Source of the DNA: JAJZQZ01 sp963790415
Lineage (GTDB): Bacteria; Actinomycetota; Thermoleophilia; RBG-16-64-13
Direction of reading: 5' to 3'
DNA length: 64,000 nucleotides
NCBI GenBank assembly: GCA_963790415.1
Contig: CAWBOK010000006.1
Coordinates: 26,406-90,405 of the forward strand
In this document: positions 1-9,856 of the stretch, in pieces
Numbering within the stretch: the stretch's first letter is position 1
How the letters are laid out: every line of letters starts with the position of its first letter
Program-made: the position numbers and the translations under genes
Notes under the pieces: generated by a model
What the model saw: only the letters and a program-made list of their open reading frames with translations
The model's database searches: none
Told to the model about the DNA's origin: nothing

Positions 1-543
1 TCTGACGCGGGCAGGAGCAACGCGGCCTCGAGTTGTTCAACGGCAAGGCCAAGTGCGCCAACTGTCACGTAAGCAGTCCCGGACCAAACGGGAGCCGCCT
101 CTCTTCACCGACTTCACCTACGACAACCTGGGCATCCCCCGCAACCCGCTCAACCCGTTCTACGATATGCCCTACAACCCGGACGGAGCAGAACTGGGTC
201 GACACCGGGCTAGGGGGGTTCCTGAAGGCGGCAGGGTTTGCGAGGCCGTCTACACGGCCGAGTGGGGCAAGCAGAAGGTCCCGACGTTGCGCAACGTGGA
301 CAAGCGCCCGGCCAAGAGGTTCGTCAAGGCGTACGGGCACAACGGCTACTTCAAGAGCCTCGAGGAGATCGTCCACTTCTACAACACTCGGGATGTCCAC
401 CGGGGCCGGCTGGCCTGCTCCTGAGGTGTCGGCGAACGTCAACACCGCCGAGATGGGCAACCTGGGCCTCAACCAGGGCGGAGGAGAAGGCCATCGTCGC
501 CTTCCTGCAAACACTGAGCGACGGGTACGTTCCTAAGCGCTGA
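1..543 (+). pseudogene. Di-haem cytochrome c peroxidase (MauG family), C-terminal part, frameshifted and cut by the window edge
   Basis: Pieces of one protein appear in three forward frames. They are a haem-attachment motif CANCH near base 52, a block reading LFTDFTYDNLGIPRNPLNPF at about 98-160, a block with VPTLRNVDKR and YGHNGYFKSLEEIVHFYNT at about 270-390, and a C-terminal EEKAIVAFLQTL ending in a stop at 541-543. This order is that of the C-terminal haem domain of bacterial di-haem peroxidases, periplasmic enzymes that reduce hydrogen peroxide with electrons from small cytochromes or related donors. At least three frame changes (about 90, 190 and 430-480) break it. The 5' part lies outside the window. 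Whether it is a real pseudogene or carries indel errors cannot be decided here; the shifts look like errors because the residues on both sides fit the family. Confidence 0.75.
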
Positions 544-722
544 CCGACGGGTCAGGCAGCGGCGAGAGCGCGGCTGCTGCCGACTGTCAGGGTGCGATTC
601 TGAGCATCCGGATGCCGTCGGAGCGGACGGCGTGGCCACCTCTGGCGGCGGACTCGCGAGGGCTCCGCCGTGGCGACCTCGACCAGGGTGGAGCCAAGGG
701 ACAGCGTGAGGATATGCGGGTC

Positions 723-1990
723 TCACACCCCGCCTGACCGTGGACCCCAGCGTGAGCGGCCGCCACCGAGCCGAGCGACCGCCACCACGCTCGCCAGAAG
801 GAACGACGGCACGAAGCTCCCGGTTGCGTCGGCGATGGCGCCCGCGACTGCAGGGCCGACCGCCATCCCTACGGCAAAGAAAAGAGTGACGAAGCCGAGG
901 GCCGCCGGCGCCAAGCGGGCTCCGAAGACGTCACCGCAGGTGGCGGCCATGATGGCCGGGATCCCCCAGGCCGAGAAACCGAAGACCACGGCGGCCACGG
1001 TGAAGCCGGCCGGCGCCTCCCAGAGTCCGAAGAGGGCGAACGAGGCTGCCTGCACGAGACAGACAGCCGCAAAGGCCCACTTGCGGCCGATGCGGTCGGA
1101 TACGCCGCCCCACAGGGTGCCCGAGATCACCGTACACCATCCCAGAAGCATGTACAGGTCGCCGGCCGCCTGCGGGGAGTAGCCGCCGGCGGTGATCAGG
1201 TGCTTCGTGAAGAACGTCATGAACGCCAGGTAGGCCAGCCCGAAGCAGAAGTAGACCAGGCTGAGGTGCCACACGATCGACGAGCGGAAGATAGCGTGCC
1301 ATTGCGCACGCCCGGGAACTGCTTCCAGTGGCGGTACGTTCGACGGTCCGGCGAGTTCTGCGGCCATGCCCGGCGGCGCCGCCGTCTCGACCATGCCCAC
1401 TGGGAGCAGGTGCATGTCGGCCGGTCGGTTCCGCAAGCAGGGCGAACGCGACTACCGCGACGACGGCCGTGATGCCTCCGTAGATCCACCAGACCGTCCG
1501 CCAGCCGTCGGGCCCGGTGGCCGCCAGCACGCGCGGGACCAGGGGGCCGGCCACGATCAGCCCGATGGACGACCCGGACACCACCACACCCGAAGCCACG
1601 CCCCGCAGGCGACGGGCGAACCATGCGCCCGCGAGAGCGGTGGCGGGGACGTTGGTGAGGCCGGTGCCGATCCCGGTGACCAGCACGCCACCCGGCCGCT
1701 TCCCCGAATCCGTGGGCGACCCCGGTCAGGGCCATGCCGACGGCTGCGATGACCAGTCCTACGGGAAGTACCGCCCGGGTGCCGAAACGGGCAGCCAGTG
1801 CCCCGCCGACGAGCGACATCGTCGCGTACCCGACCAGGTTGGCGGTGGCGAGGGAGCCGGCCAGCGTGTTGCTGAGCCCGAGGCCCTTCTGCATAGCCGG
1901 TAGCACCATCGTGTAGCCGAACCGGCCAAGCCCCAACACCGCGAACGAGCTGAGCGTCGCCACCACCAGGACGACCCAGCCATAGTGCAG
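723..1990 (-). CDS. MFS transporter, YbfB/YjiJ-like, frameshifted
   Basis: Three overlapping reverse frames join into one protein of about 410 residues with roughly 12 hydrophobic segments. The N-terminal piece contains GLGRFGYTMVLPAMQKGLGL followed by GGALAARFGTR, the usual MFS loop 2-3 signature region. The middle piece contains LAGAWFARRLRGVASGVV and the last piece GGVSDRIGRKWAF, the second-half counterpart of the loop. Frame changes fall near 1690 and 1420. The opening helix GLGRF..LLPAM type is common in the YbfB/YjiJ branch of the major facilitator superfamily. The start is uncertain; an in-frame RLHYGWVVLVVATL extends the helix upstream to about base 2000. It lies directly downstream of the molybdenum hydroxylase genes on the same strand, so uptake of that enzyme's substrate is a reasonable but unproven guess. 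Confidence 0.7.
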
Positions 1991-2065
1991 GCGGGGAGGG
2001 ATGGGGCACCGCCGCGGCCGGCTCGCCGCCGGCGTCGTGCCCGATCCTGCGGCCGTGTTCGTCGC

Positions 2066-5021
2066 CTACCCCCCCAGGAAGCACTCGCAGGACATCGGGT
2101 CCCAGACATCCTCGCCGTCAGCCTTGCGCTTCTCGCGCAGGGCGGCCCACACCTTCTCCGGCGTGAGCGGCAGGCTGTTCACCGAGACACCCATGGCGTC
2201 GAAGATGGCGTTGCGGAAGCAGCCCATCGTGGGGAGGGTCGCACCTTCGCCGACTTCCTTCACGCCCCAGGGGCCGGCGATCTCGTAGCTCGGCACCAGC
2301 GACGAGTGTATCCGAGGCATGTCGAGAGCCGTGGGCAGGCGATACTCGCCCAAGGTCGGGTTCTGGATCTTGCCTTTGGCGTCGAAGCGGACCTCTTCCC
2401 AGATGGACTCGCCCATCCCCATGTACAGGGCCCCGTGCACCTGGGCGTGTAGCAGGGCCGGGTTGATCACCTGGCCGCAGTCGTGGACGTCCCACACGTC
2501 GAGCACGGTGACTTCGCCGGTCTCTTCGTCGATCTCCACCTCGGAGACCTGGGCCGCGAAGCTGTAGGCCGGCGACGTTCCCACCGCGGCGCCCTTGTAC
2601 GTGCCGCCGTAGCTTGGGCGGCGTATACGAGCCTCGACCCATCAGAGGGCCCTTCTTCACGAAGAACGTGCGGGCCACCTCTTCGAAGGTGAGCGTGGTC
2701 TCGGGGTTGTCCTTCGCCGAGATCGAGCCCAAGCGCACGTCGAGCTGCTCAGGCGGTAGATCGAGCATCTCGCCCGCCATCTCGAGGAGCTGCTTCTTGA
2801 CCTCTTCTCCGGCCTCTTTCACCGCCGCCCCCGACATCAGGGTCTGCCGGCTGGCGTAGGCGCCGAAGTCGTGGGGAGTGGTCTCGGTGTCCGAGGCCAC
2901 GATCTTCATCTGTTCGTACGTATAGCCCATGGCTTCGGCGGCCATCTGGCAGAGCACGGTGTCGGAGCCCTGACCGATGTCCGTGGCTCCGGTGTAGAGG
3001 GTGGCGGCGGTGCCGTCCTCACCCACCTTGATCATGGCGGCGGCCTGCGGCAGGTCGGTGCGGTAGATGGGATAGCCGGCGCCGGACACGAAACTGCCGG
3101 TGGCCACGCCGATGCCCCGGCCCGCGGGCAGCTTGCCCTTCTTGTCGGCCCAGCCCGAGACGTCCCGGGCCTGCTCGAGGCAGGCCACCATCTCGCACGA
3201 GTTCACGACGAACTCGTTCGGGGTGATGGTGTTGGGCTTGCGGGCGTTGCGCAGGCGGATCTCCAGCGGGTCGATATCGAGGTCTTTCGCGATGTTGTCC
3301 AGGTGGGCCTCGAAGGCGTACCGAGGTTGCGGCGCGCCGTGACCGCGCTGGGCTCCGCAGGCCGGCAGGTTGGTGTAGACCCGGTGCATGTCGAAGCGGA
3401 AGTTCTCGAAGTCGTAGGTGAGGGTGAGCATGGCCCCGGCGTAGTAGGCGGTGGCGATGCCCAGACTGGTGTAGGCGCCGCCGTCCATGATGAAGTCGGC
3501 GTGCACGCCGAGGATGCGGCCGTCGGCGTTGACGCCGGTGGTGAGTTTCATGTACTGGCGATGCCGACCTCGGTTGTGGGCGAACATCTCGGCCCGGTCG
3601 TAGAACATCTTCACCGGTCGTCCGGTCAGGCGGGAGAGCACAGCTCCGGCGAACTCGAGACCGGTGGGCTCCAGCTTGCCGCCGAAGCCGCCACCGACGT
3701 AGGTCTTGATGACGCGCACGTCGCCCATGGGCAGTTCGAACTCGCGTGCGATGTAGTACTGGAAGTAGTGAGGCGACTGGGTGCTGGAGTAGACGGTGAG
3801 TTTGCCGTCCTGCCAGATGGAGGTGGCGGTGTGCGGTTCCAGCGGCGCCTGATAGGTGCGGTTGCCGATGAAGAAGTCGGTGCGCACGTAGTCGGCCTGG
3901 CGGAACGCTTCGTCCACGTCGCCGAAGTTCTGGTGGATCTCGGTGTTCTTGTTCAGGGGATACTCGGGGTGGATCTGGGGAGCGTCCTCGTCCATGGCGT
4001 GCAGCGGGTCGAGGACGGCGGGCAGCACCTCGTAGTCCACCTTGATCGCCTTGAGGGCCTTGTAGCAGGTCTCCTCGTCGATGCAGGCGACGGCGGCGAC
4101 CTTGTCGCCCACGAACTTGACCGTGTCGATGCAGAAGATGTTCTCGTCCCACCGTGCCGGAGAGATGCCGTACTTGAGGGTGGGCACATCCTTGTGGGTG
4201 ATCACCGCCTTCACCCCGGGGATCTTCTCGGCCTCGGACGTGTCGATGGAGAGGATGCGCGCGTGGGCGTGCGGGCTGGTGAGGATCTTGCCGTAGAGCA
4301 TGTTGGGAAACTTGAGGTCGGCCGTGTAGCGGGCCTGGCCGGTGACCTTCTCCCGGGCGTCGATCTTGGGCTTGCTCTTGCCGATGACGGCGTAGTCCTT
4401 GTCGGCCGGCTCGGGCAGCCCGGGGTGCGTGTAGGCTCGTGCGGCCGACTTGGGGCCCGTGGGCGCGCTCATGCCATCACCCCGCGCCGGCGGGGCGTCG
4501 TCGGCGGTCTCAAGCCTGCGGCGGTATCCGGTCTCGGCTGCGTCGAGGACGGCCTTCACGATGTTGACGTAGCCCGTGCAGCGGCAGAGGTTGCCGGAGA
4601 TCGCCGCCCGCACCTCAGGCTCGGTGGGGTGAGGGTTGCGGGCGAGGAGCGCCTTGGCCGAGAGGATCATCCCAGGTGTGCAGTAGCCGCACTGCACGGC
4701 GGCGTTGTCGATGAACGAGCGCTGCAGCCGGTCGAGCTCTCCGTGCCGGGCCACGCCTTCGATGGTGACGAGTTCGCAGCCGTCGGCCTCCAGGGCCAGC
4801 ACCAGACAGGCATCGACGGGCCTGCCGTCCATGAGCACGGTGCACGAGCCGCAGTCGCCCAGCTCGCACCCCTTCTTGGTGCCGGTGAGGTCGAGCTCGT
4901 CGCGCAGCAGGTTCACCAGGAGCATGTTGCCTTTGATCACGGGCGAGTAGTCGTCGCCGTTGACGGTGAGGTTGATAAGGTAGCGTTTGACGCCTTGTTT
5001 GTCTGCGATAGCCTGCACCAC
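2066..5021 (-). CDS. Molybdenum hydroxylase (xanthine dehydrogenase family), fused [2Fe-2S] and molybdopterin-binding subunits, one frameshift
   Basis: The N-terminal 160 residues form a two-cluster iron-sulphur domain: the plant-type motif CELGDCGSC with a later Cys, then CGYCTPG and CRCTG. After a short linker the rest is the large molybdopterin subunit, with YVGGGFGGK, GAQRGHGAPQPR, GATDIGQGSDTV and, after a frame change near 2610, DCGQVINPALLHAQVHGALY and GVKEVGEG carrying the expected catalytic Glu. In most bacteria these two parts are separate proteins (CoxS/CoxL type). The start is GTG 5021 (GTG 5018 is possible). The FAD subunit lies just upstream on the same strand, and a YqeC-MocA maturation protein is 2 kb away, which suggests a selenium-dependent enzyme. 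Similarity of GAQRGHG to 4-hydroxybenzoyl-CoA reductases hints at an aromatic or heterocyclic substrate, but this is inference. Confidence 0.88.
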
Positions 5022-5069
5022 AGCCCCCTACACGTGCCAATGCAGGCTGTTGAGGAATGACGCTTCGCC

Positions 5070-5160
5070 GTCAGGGCGCGATGGGCGCGAGTGAGACAAG
5101 GACGCAGGGAGCGCTCGTAGCCGCGCTACGGGTGCGACCGAGGACGCCGTATCGCGCCGT
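5070..5160. repeat. Structured intergenic element between the two hydroxylase genes
   Basis: The 170 bp gap holds a perfect hairpin CGTAGC-cgc-GCTACG at 5116-5130. It is enclosed by a longer-range inverted pair GGCGCGAT (5075-5082) and ATCGCGCC (5151-5158). No reading frame in the gap makes sense. Nested inverted arms of this kind are typical of dispersed palindromic elements or structured RNA; copy number in the genome cannot be judged from one window. Confidence 0.4.
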
Positions 5161-5192
5161 CCAGTGCGTTCTGGGGGCCAAGGCTTCATTCT

Positions 5193-6067
5193 TCAACAGC
5201 CTCCTTGAGTGATTGCGCGCTTCAATGCTCTGCGGGTGAAGATCCGCACCAGGTCGCGCCGGTACTCCGCCGACCCCCGGATGTCGGAGATCGGCAGGCA
5301 GCATCCGACGGCTACGCGGCCGGCCTGTTCCAGGAGTTCGTCGGTCCAGGCCTTGCCGATCAGCACCTGTTCGGCCTGGATGGCCCGCGCCGGCACCGTG
5401 TAGACGGCGCCCAGGCAGATGCGGGCGTCGCGCACCACGTCGTCGTCCATGGTGACCGCCACCGCCACGCCCACGACCGCCAGCGCACCCGACCGCCGCA
5501 GACCGAACTTGAGGTAGGTGCTGCCGGTCGTATCCTGCGGGGGGATCACGACCTCGGTGAGGATCTCGCCTTCCGGCTCGAGCACGCAGCATGAGACTCC
5601 CGTGAAGAAGCTCTCCAGCGGCACGGTGCGGCTGCCGTCGGGGCCCACCAGCGTGACCTGCGCCCCCAGGGCGATCAGGATAGGGGGCAGATCGGCCGAA
5701 GGGATCGCGTTGACCAGGTTCCCGCCGATGGTCCCCCTGTTGCGGATCTGGTTGTTGGCCAGCTTGTGCGCCGCCTCGGAGAGTGATAGGAAGTGCTCCT
5801 GCACCACCGCGGAGTCGCGGATCTCGTTGTGCGTGGCCAAGGCGCCGATGACCAGGCCGCGGTCGATCGTCCCAGCGGATCCGGCGCAGTTCGTGCAGGT
5901 TCTTCAGCGACACCAGGGCGGAGGGCGATCAGGACCCCGTTCTTCATCTTCACCAGGATGTCCGTGCCCCCGGCGAGGACCCGGGCGGACGGCCCGAGCC
6001 GCGTGAGGAGGCCGGTTGCCTCGCTCAGGCTCTCGGGCGCGTAGTAGTCGAAATCGGGCAGATACAT
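5193..6067 (-). CDS. Molybdenum hydroxylase FAD-binding subunit (CoxM/HcrB type), frameshifted
   Basis: The product supplies the FAD domain that passes electrons from the [2Fe-2S] clusters of the neighbouring hydroxylase. The first piece from ATG 6067 reads LPDFDYYAPESLSEA and VLAGGTDILVKMKNG, the standard FAD-loop start of the family. After frame changes near 5918 and 5870 the rest continues with NQIRNRGTIGGNLVNAIPSA, the second FAD-contact motif, and SGALAVVGVAVAV. The total is about 290 residues, normal for a CoxM-type subunit. I see no Cys-rich insertion of the sort that binds an extra [4Fe-4S] cluster in 4-hydroxybenzoyl-CoA reductase. It is the first gene of the minus-strand group 6067 to 2066 and has a palindromic candidate operator about 90 bp upstream. 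Confidence 0.85.
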
Positions 6068-6157
6068 CAGCCCCCCCTGTCAAGAAGACCTTGCCGCATG
6101 AGCGCGAGAATCGGGCGGTCGACGACATGACGACCCCCACCCAAATCGCACCAGATT

Positions 6158-6177
6158 AACTGACTGACCAGCCAGTT
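6158..6177. promoter_or_regulatory. Candidate TetR-type operator palindrome
   Basis: A 20 bp imperfect palindrome AACTGACTGACCAGCCAGTT sits in the upstream region of the FAD-subunit gene, whose start is at 6067. The two half-sites match at 8 of 10 positions. A core of this type (ACTGACC with its mirror) is commonly bound by TetR-family regulators of acyl-CoA or aromatic catabolism. No regulator gene is seen beside it. Binding is inference. Confidence 0.4.
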
Positions 6178-6289
6178 GACGGTAGAGTACCACACCGGAT
6201 TGTGGGCCGCCACGCTACGGCGGTCGCCCCACGGTTGAACGACGGTCACCCCCCCCGGCGGCGTGACCGCGGACCTCAGCGGAGCCGCG

Positions 6290-7183
6290 CTACTTGCGCA
6301 CGGGCGTGGTGTTCTCGGGCACCGTGGGCGCCACCGGCACGATGCCGGCAAGGTCGCCGATGACGTTCACCAGTTCGGTGTTGCTGGGCACGACCACTTT
6401 GGCGTTCTGAGCGAGTGCACGCTCGACGGCCTCGAGTTTGCGCAGCACCTGCGCGTTGCCGATGAAGAACTTGTCGGCGGCCTCGTTGACCAACGCGATC
6501 GCCTGCGCTTCCCCTTCCGCGGCCAGGATCTTGGCCTGCTTTATCCCCTCGGCCTTCTTGATCTCGGCGCGCCGCTGACCGTCGGCCTGGGTCTCCACTG
6601 CGGTGGCGTAGTCGATGGCGGCTATCTTCTCGTTCTCAGCCTTGACCACCTTGTTCATGGTCTCCTGCACGTCGGTGGGCGGGTCGATCTCCTTGAGTTC
6701 TGTGCGCAGGATCGCGATGCCCCAGCTGGCCGTCTCGGTCTTGAGGGTACCGCGTAGCTCCTCGTTGATCCGGCCGCGCTCGCTGTTGGCCGACTTGAGT
6801 GTCAGCGTGCCGATGATGTTGCGCAGGGTCGTGCGTGCGAGGTTGACGATCTGATTCTCGTAGTCGGAGACGTTGTACTGGGAAGCTTTGACGTTCTCCT
6901 CGTCGGCCTTCACCTTGAGGTAGACCTGGGCGTCGACCTTGGCATTGAGATTGTCGTTGGTGATGATGGTCTGCGGCTCGGCTTCCACCAGCATCTCTCG
7001 GATGTCGACCAGGAACATGCGCTCCACCAGGGGGATGATGATGTGGAAGCCCGGATCGGCGTAGCGGTTGTACTTGCCCAGGCGCTCCACGAGACCGCGG
7101 TGGGTGGGCCGGATGACTCTGAATCCCAGCGCCAGGATGATCAGCACGACTACCGCAACCACGCTCGGGATCGCGTATTTCAT
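6290..7183 (-). CDS. SPFH/band 7 membrane protein, stomatin-like
   Basis: The product is a 297-residue stomatin/prohibitin-family protein. It has one N-terminal membrane helix (about residues 5-24), then the band 7 domain with the family-typical GLVERLGKYNRYADPGFHI and a VDIRE segment, then a long charged helix rich in AEIKKAEGIKQAKILAAEGE repeats, as in bacterial slipins that assemble into large rings on the membrane. ATG 7183 is chosen because it is preceded by GGTGGCGGG and directly begins the membrane helix; a longer frame upstream is low complexity. Such proteins organise membrane microdomains and often work with a NfeD partner, which is not present here. It is divergent from the YqeC-MocA gene, with 143 bp between the two starts. 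Confidence 0.92.
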   Translation of the reverse strand: MKYAIPSVVAVVVLIILALGFRVIRPTHRGLVERLGKYNRYADPGFHIIIPLVERMFLVDIREMLVEAEPQTIITNDNLNAKVDAQVYLKVKADEENVKASQYNVSDYENQIVNLARTTLRNIIGTLTLKSANSERGRINEELRGTLKTETASWGIAILRTELKEIDPPTDVQETMNKVVKAENEKIAAIDYATAVETQADGQRRAEIKKAEGIKQAKILAAEGEAQAIALVNEAADKFFIGNAQVLRKLEAVERALAQNAKVVVPSNTELVNVIGDLAGIVPVAPTVPENTTPVRK

Positions 7184-7326
7184 GTTCCCGCCACCTTCCG
7201 GTCGGTGCGAAGAAGGGGTCTCCTTGACCATGCTAGGGGGACGGCGTTCTGGTGTCAAGGCGGGTGGGCGCGCCCGATCGCCCCTGCCCCCTCCTCTGGA
7301 CGGCGACCGGTTGCGGTGCGTAAGCT

Positions 7327-8781
7327 GTGCATATGTCGTATGAGGCCGACATGTGTCTCGCGGCCCCCTCGGGCCCACCGCTGATCGATCTCTGGCGGCT
7401 CGGTCCGTCGGAGGTGGTGTGTGCCGTCGGGGGCGGCGGCAAGACTTCCCTTCTCGAGCGTCTTGCTCGAGAGTATGAATCTGAGGGATCGCGAGTGGTG
7501 CTTACTACGACCACACACGTCTGGCCTCCGGCGGTCGGGGGGCGACCGTTGGTGCTCGTGGATTCGCCCGACGAGATAGACCGTCTCCGGCAGTCTCCGG
7601 GAGGCCTGAGCCCTGTGGTCGGGCGGGGCCTTGACGGGGCGGGCAAACTGGTGGGAGTCCCGCACGAGTGGGTCTGTCGTCTGCGCGATCTTCCCTGGGC
7701 GGCTGCAGTGCTGGTGGAGGCGGACGGTTCGAAAGGGCTGCCGCTCAAGGCACCGGCGGAGTGGGAGCCGGTTCTTCCGGAGTGCGCGTCGCTGGTCGTG
7801 GGCCTGGCCGGTCTCGATGCGCAGGGCATCCCCCTCGATGACGCACACGTGCATCGGGCAGACCGATTGGCGGCGCTCCTCGGTTTGCCGAGGGGCGCGC
7901 GGGTGCCGCCCCCCCGCCTGCTGGACGCGGTCCTCACGGCCTACGGGCCCAGCCGGCCGGACCAGGCTGAGCTCCTCGTCGCGCTCAACAAGGCGGATCG
8001 TATTCCGCCGGAAGCCGGCCTGTTGCGGGCGGCCGCGGCCGCCCCTGTCGAGACGTGGGCGGGTAGCGTCGCGCCTCGTGTAGTCGAGGTCCGAGCCGAG
8101 GGTTTCTGGGAGGACGGCGGGTGGCGGCGTCTGGATCGCCGCGACGAGCGGCCGGACGTGCTCGTGCTCGCCGCGGGTCTCGCCACCCGCATGGGCGCCG
8201 ACAAGGTGCTCGCGCGGCTGGGCGACGGCACCGTTCTCGGCGCGGTGGTGCGGGCCGCGACCGGCTGCGCCGGTCTCGGCCGCGTGGTGGTGGTCACGGG
8301 GCCGGACAGTACCGCCGCCGAGGCCGCTCTGTGGGGGGACTGCCCTTCCGGGGGGTATGAGGTGGCCCGCAATCCGAGTCCCGAAGCGGGCATGGCGTCG
8401 TCGCTGCTGGCGGGCCTGACGCATCTGGATGGGGGCGGCGACCTGCTCGTTCTGTTGGGAGATCAACCGCTGGTGACGAAGGAGACGCTCTCGCGGCTGC
8501 TGGCCGCCCGGGCCGGATCACCCCGGGCGGCCGCGGTCGGGCTTGCCCACTCGGGCGGCGCGGGCCCCGCGGGGGGAGGCGTTGGCCCGCCTGTGTTGCT
8601 GCATCGCAGTCTGCGGCCTCAGCTTCTCGATCTCAGGGGTGACCAGGGTGCACGCCTGCTATTGACCCGCTACGCCGGCGCGGTGATAGCGGTTGCCGCC
8701 GAGCCGGACGAGACACTCGACGTGGACACCCCGGCCGATCTGGCCCGCGCGAGGGAGATCAGGGCGCGGCTCGAGCGGTAG
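7327..8781 (+). CDS. YqeC-MocA fusion, selenium-dependent molybdenum hydroxylase maturation protein
   Basis: Two domains are fused in 484 residues. The first (about 20-260) is YqeC-like, with a nucleotide-binding loop VGGGGKTSLL at 35-43 and the family blocks LTTTTHVWPP and LVEADGSKGLPLKAP. The second (about 277-480) is a MocA-like cytidylyltransferase with LAAGLATRMGADK at its start and LLGDQPLV in the middle. MocA makes molybdopterin cytosine dinucleotide; YqeC is known as a marker of selenium-dependent molybdenum hydroxylases and occurs with YqeB and MocA. Here the two are one polypeptide, and the hydroxylase genes lie about 1.3 kb away, pointing to a common role. The start is GTG 7327 or ATG 7333. 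No YqeB is seen. The overall assignment is firm; the selenium link rests on family knowledge. Confidence 0.88.
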   Translation: MHMSYEADMCLAAPSGPPLIDLWRLGPSEVVCAVGGGGKTSLLERLAREYESEGSRVVLTTTTHVWPPAVGGRPLVLVDSPDEIDRLRQSPGGLSPVVGRGLDGAGKLVGVPHEWVCRLRDLPWAAAVLVEADGSKGLPLKAPAEWEPVLPECASLVVGLAGLDAQGIPLDDAHVHRADRLAALLGLPRGARVPPPRLLDAVLTAYGPSRPDQAELLVALNKADRIPPEAGLLRAAAAAPVETWAGSVAPRVVEVRAEGFWEDGGWRRLDRRDERPDVLVLAAGLATRMGADKVLARLGDGTVLGAVVRAATGCAGLGRVVVVTGPDSTAAEAALWGDCPSGGYEVARNPSPEAGMASSLLAGLTHLDGGGDLLVLLGDQPLVTKETLSRLLAARAGSPRAAAVGLAHSGGAGPAGGGVGPPVLLHRSLRPQLLDLRGDQGARLLLTRYAGAVIAVAAEPDETLDVDTPADLARAREIRARLER

Positions 8782-8895
8782 GCTGGCAGGCTCCGACGGT
8801 TTCTGCTAGCCTCGGTCTTCGTCACCATCAAGGGAGAGTTGCGCAAGGGGCAGCCAGCCGCGCCTGGGTGTCGCTCGGTTGACCGAGGGGGAAGC

Positions 8896-9855
8896 GTGGG
8901 TGTCGACGAAGTCGCCGATGGCGTCTTTCGCATAGCGGTCCACAGTCCGTTCGGCACCGGCCCGACCAACGCCTACGTGCTGCGCGGCGACCGCGTAGGG
9001 CTGTTCGACACCGGGCCCGCCAACTCGACCGCCCGCGTGGAACTTCTAGGCGGACTCGATCTGCTCGGTCTGTCTCCCGGTGACGTTGACCTGGTAGTGG
9101 TGAGTCACGGCCATGTCGATCATCACGGCCTCGCGGACGAGTTCACCGCGGCCCGCGTCGTGACGGGTCGCCGTGACGTGCACAAACTGACCGACCTCCA
9201 GCGTCACCTCGAGCAGTACATGTCCGTGGCCGTCGACCTGCTGCTCTCGTGGGGGGTGCCTAGGGAAGCACGGGAAGGTGTCGCGAGGTTCATCCTGGGC
9301 CTGGTGCGCGTGGCTACGTCTCTGCCCGGAGCACAGCCGGTGGACGAGGGGTGCGTGTTGGATGGCTTCGGGCACCCGTTCGTCGTACGTGAACTGCCCG
9401 GTCACACCGAAGGGCTTATCGGGCTGCATCGGGTCTGTGATGGCGTGCTGCTGGCAGGCGATCACCTGCTGCCCGACATCACCCCGAATCCCGGTCTCTA
9501 CACGCTCGAGACGCCGCCCCGCAGCGGTTTGGCCGACTACGTGGTGTCGCTGGGTCGTGTGCTCGACCTGGGCCCCGCGATCGTACTGCCGGGGCACGGC
9601 GAGCCGTTCGGCGACGCCGCGGGTCGCGTGGAAGAGGTGCTGATGCACCATCGCGAACGGCTGGAGGTCGTCCGGGCGGCGGCCGGTACCGGGCAGACCG
9701 TCTTCGAGATCGCCACGCGGCTCTTTCCCGGAGTCGAGCCCGGGCACGTCTTCCTCGCGGGTCGCGAGGTCTACGGACACCTGCAGATCTTGGAACACGA
9801 CGGCCGCGTGTCCAGTAGCGCGGTAGCGGGCCTCCATGTCTTCGAGGCGGCCTGA
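8896..9855 (+). CDS. MBL-fold metallo-hydrolase
   Basis: This is a 319-residue metallo-beta-lactamase-fold protein. The zinc motif is SHGHVDHHG at about residues 71-79; further ligands are expected in LPGHTEGLIGL, LAGDHLLPDITPNP and LPGHGEPF. The C-terminal stretch after the hydrolase core (about 240-319) is a short winged-helix-like tail seen in RNase Z/glyoxalase II-like hydrolases of the family. GTG 8896 is taken as the start: GAGGGGGAAG lies just before it and it begins the first beta strand, whereas the reading frame runs open further upstream without conserved content. It is followed at once by the M24 peptidase gene (1 bp between stop and start), so the two are probably co-transcribed. 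The substrate is unknown. Confidence 0.88.
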   Translation: MGVDEVADGVFRIAVHSPFGTGPTNAYVLRGDRVGLFDTGPANSTARVELLGGLDLLGLSPGDVDLVVVSHGHVDHHGLADEFTAARVVTGRRDVHKLTDLQRHLEQYMSVAVDLLLSWGVPREAREGVARFILGLVRVATSLPGAQPVDEGCVLDGFGHPFVVRELPGHTEGLIGLHRVCDGVLLAGDHLLPDITPNPGLYTLETPPRSGLADYVVSLGRVLDLGPAIVLPGHGEPFGDAAGRVEEVLMHHRERLEVVRAAAGTGQTVFEIATRLFPGVEPGHVFLAGREVYGHLQILEHDGRVSSSAVAGLHVFEAA

Positions 9856-9856
9856 C

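Noticed and set aside
2871..5060. Very long forward frame of 729 codons opposite the molybdenum hydroxylase
   Set aside because: It mirrors the coding strand of a clear enzyme gene; the residues show no family and are Gly/Val/Arg/His-rich, as expected of an antisense GC-rich frame.
7255..8466. Long reverse frame of 403 codons opposite YqeC-MocA
   Set aside because: Antisense shadow without recognisable motifs; the forward frame has two complete domains.
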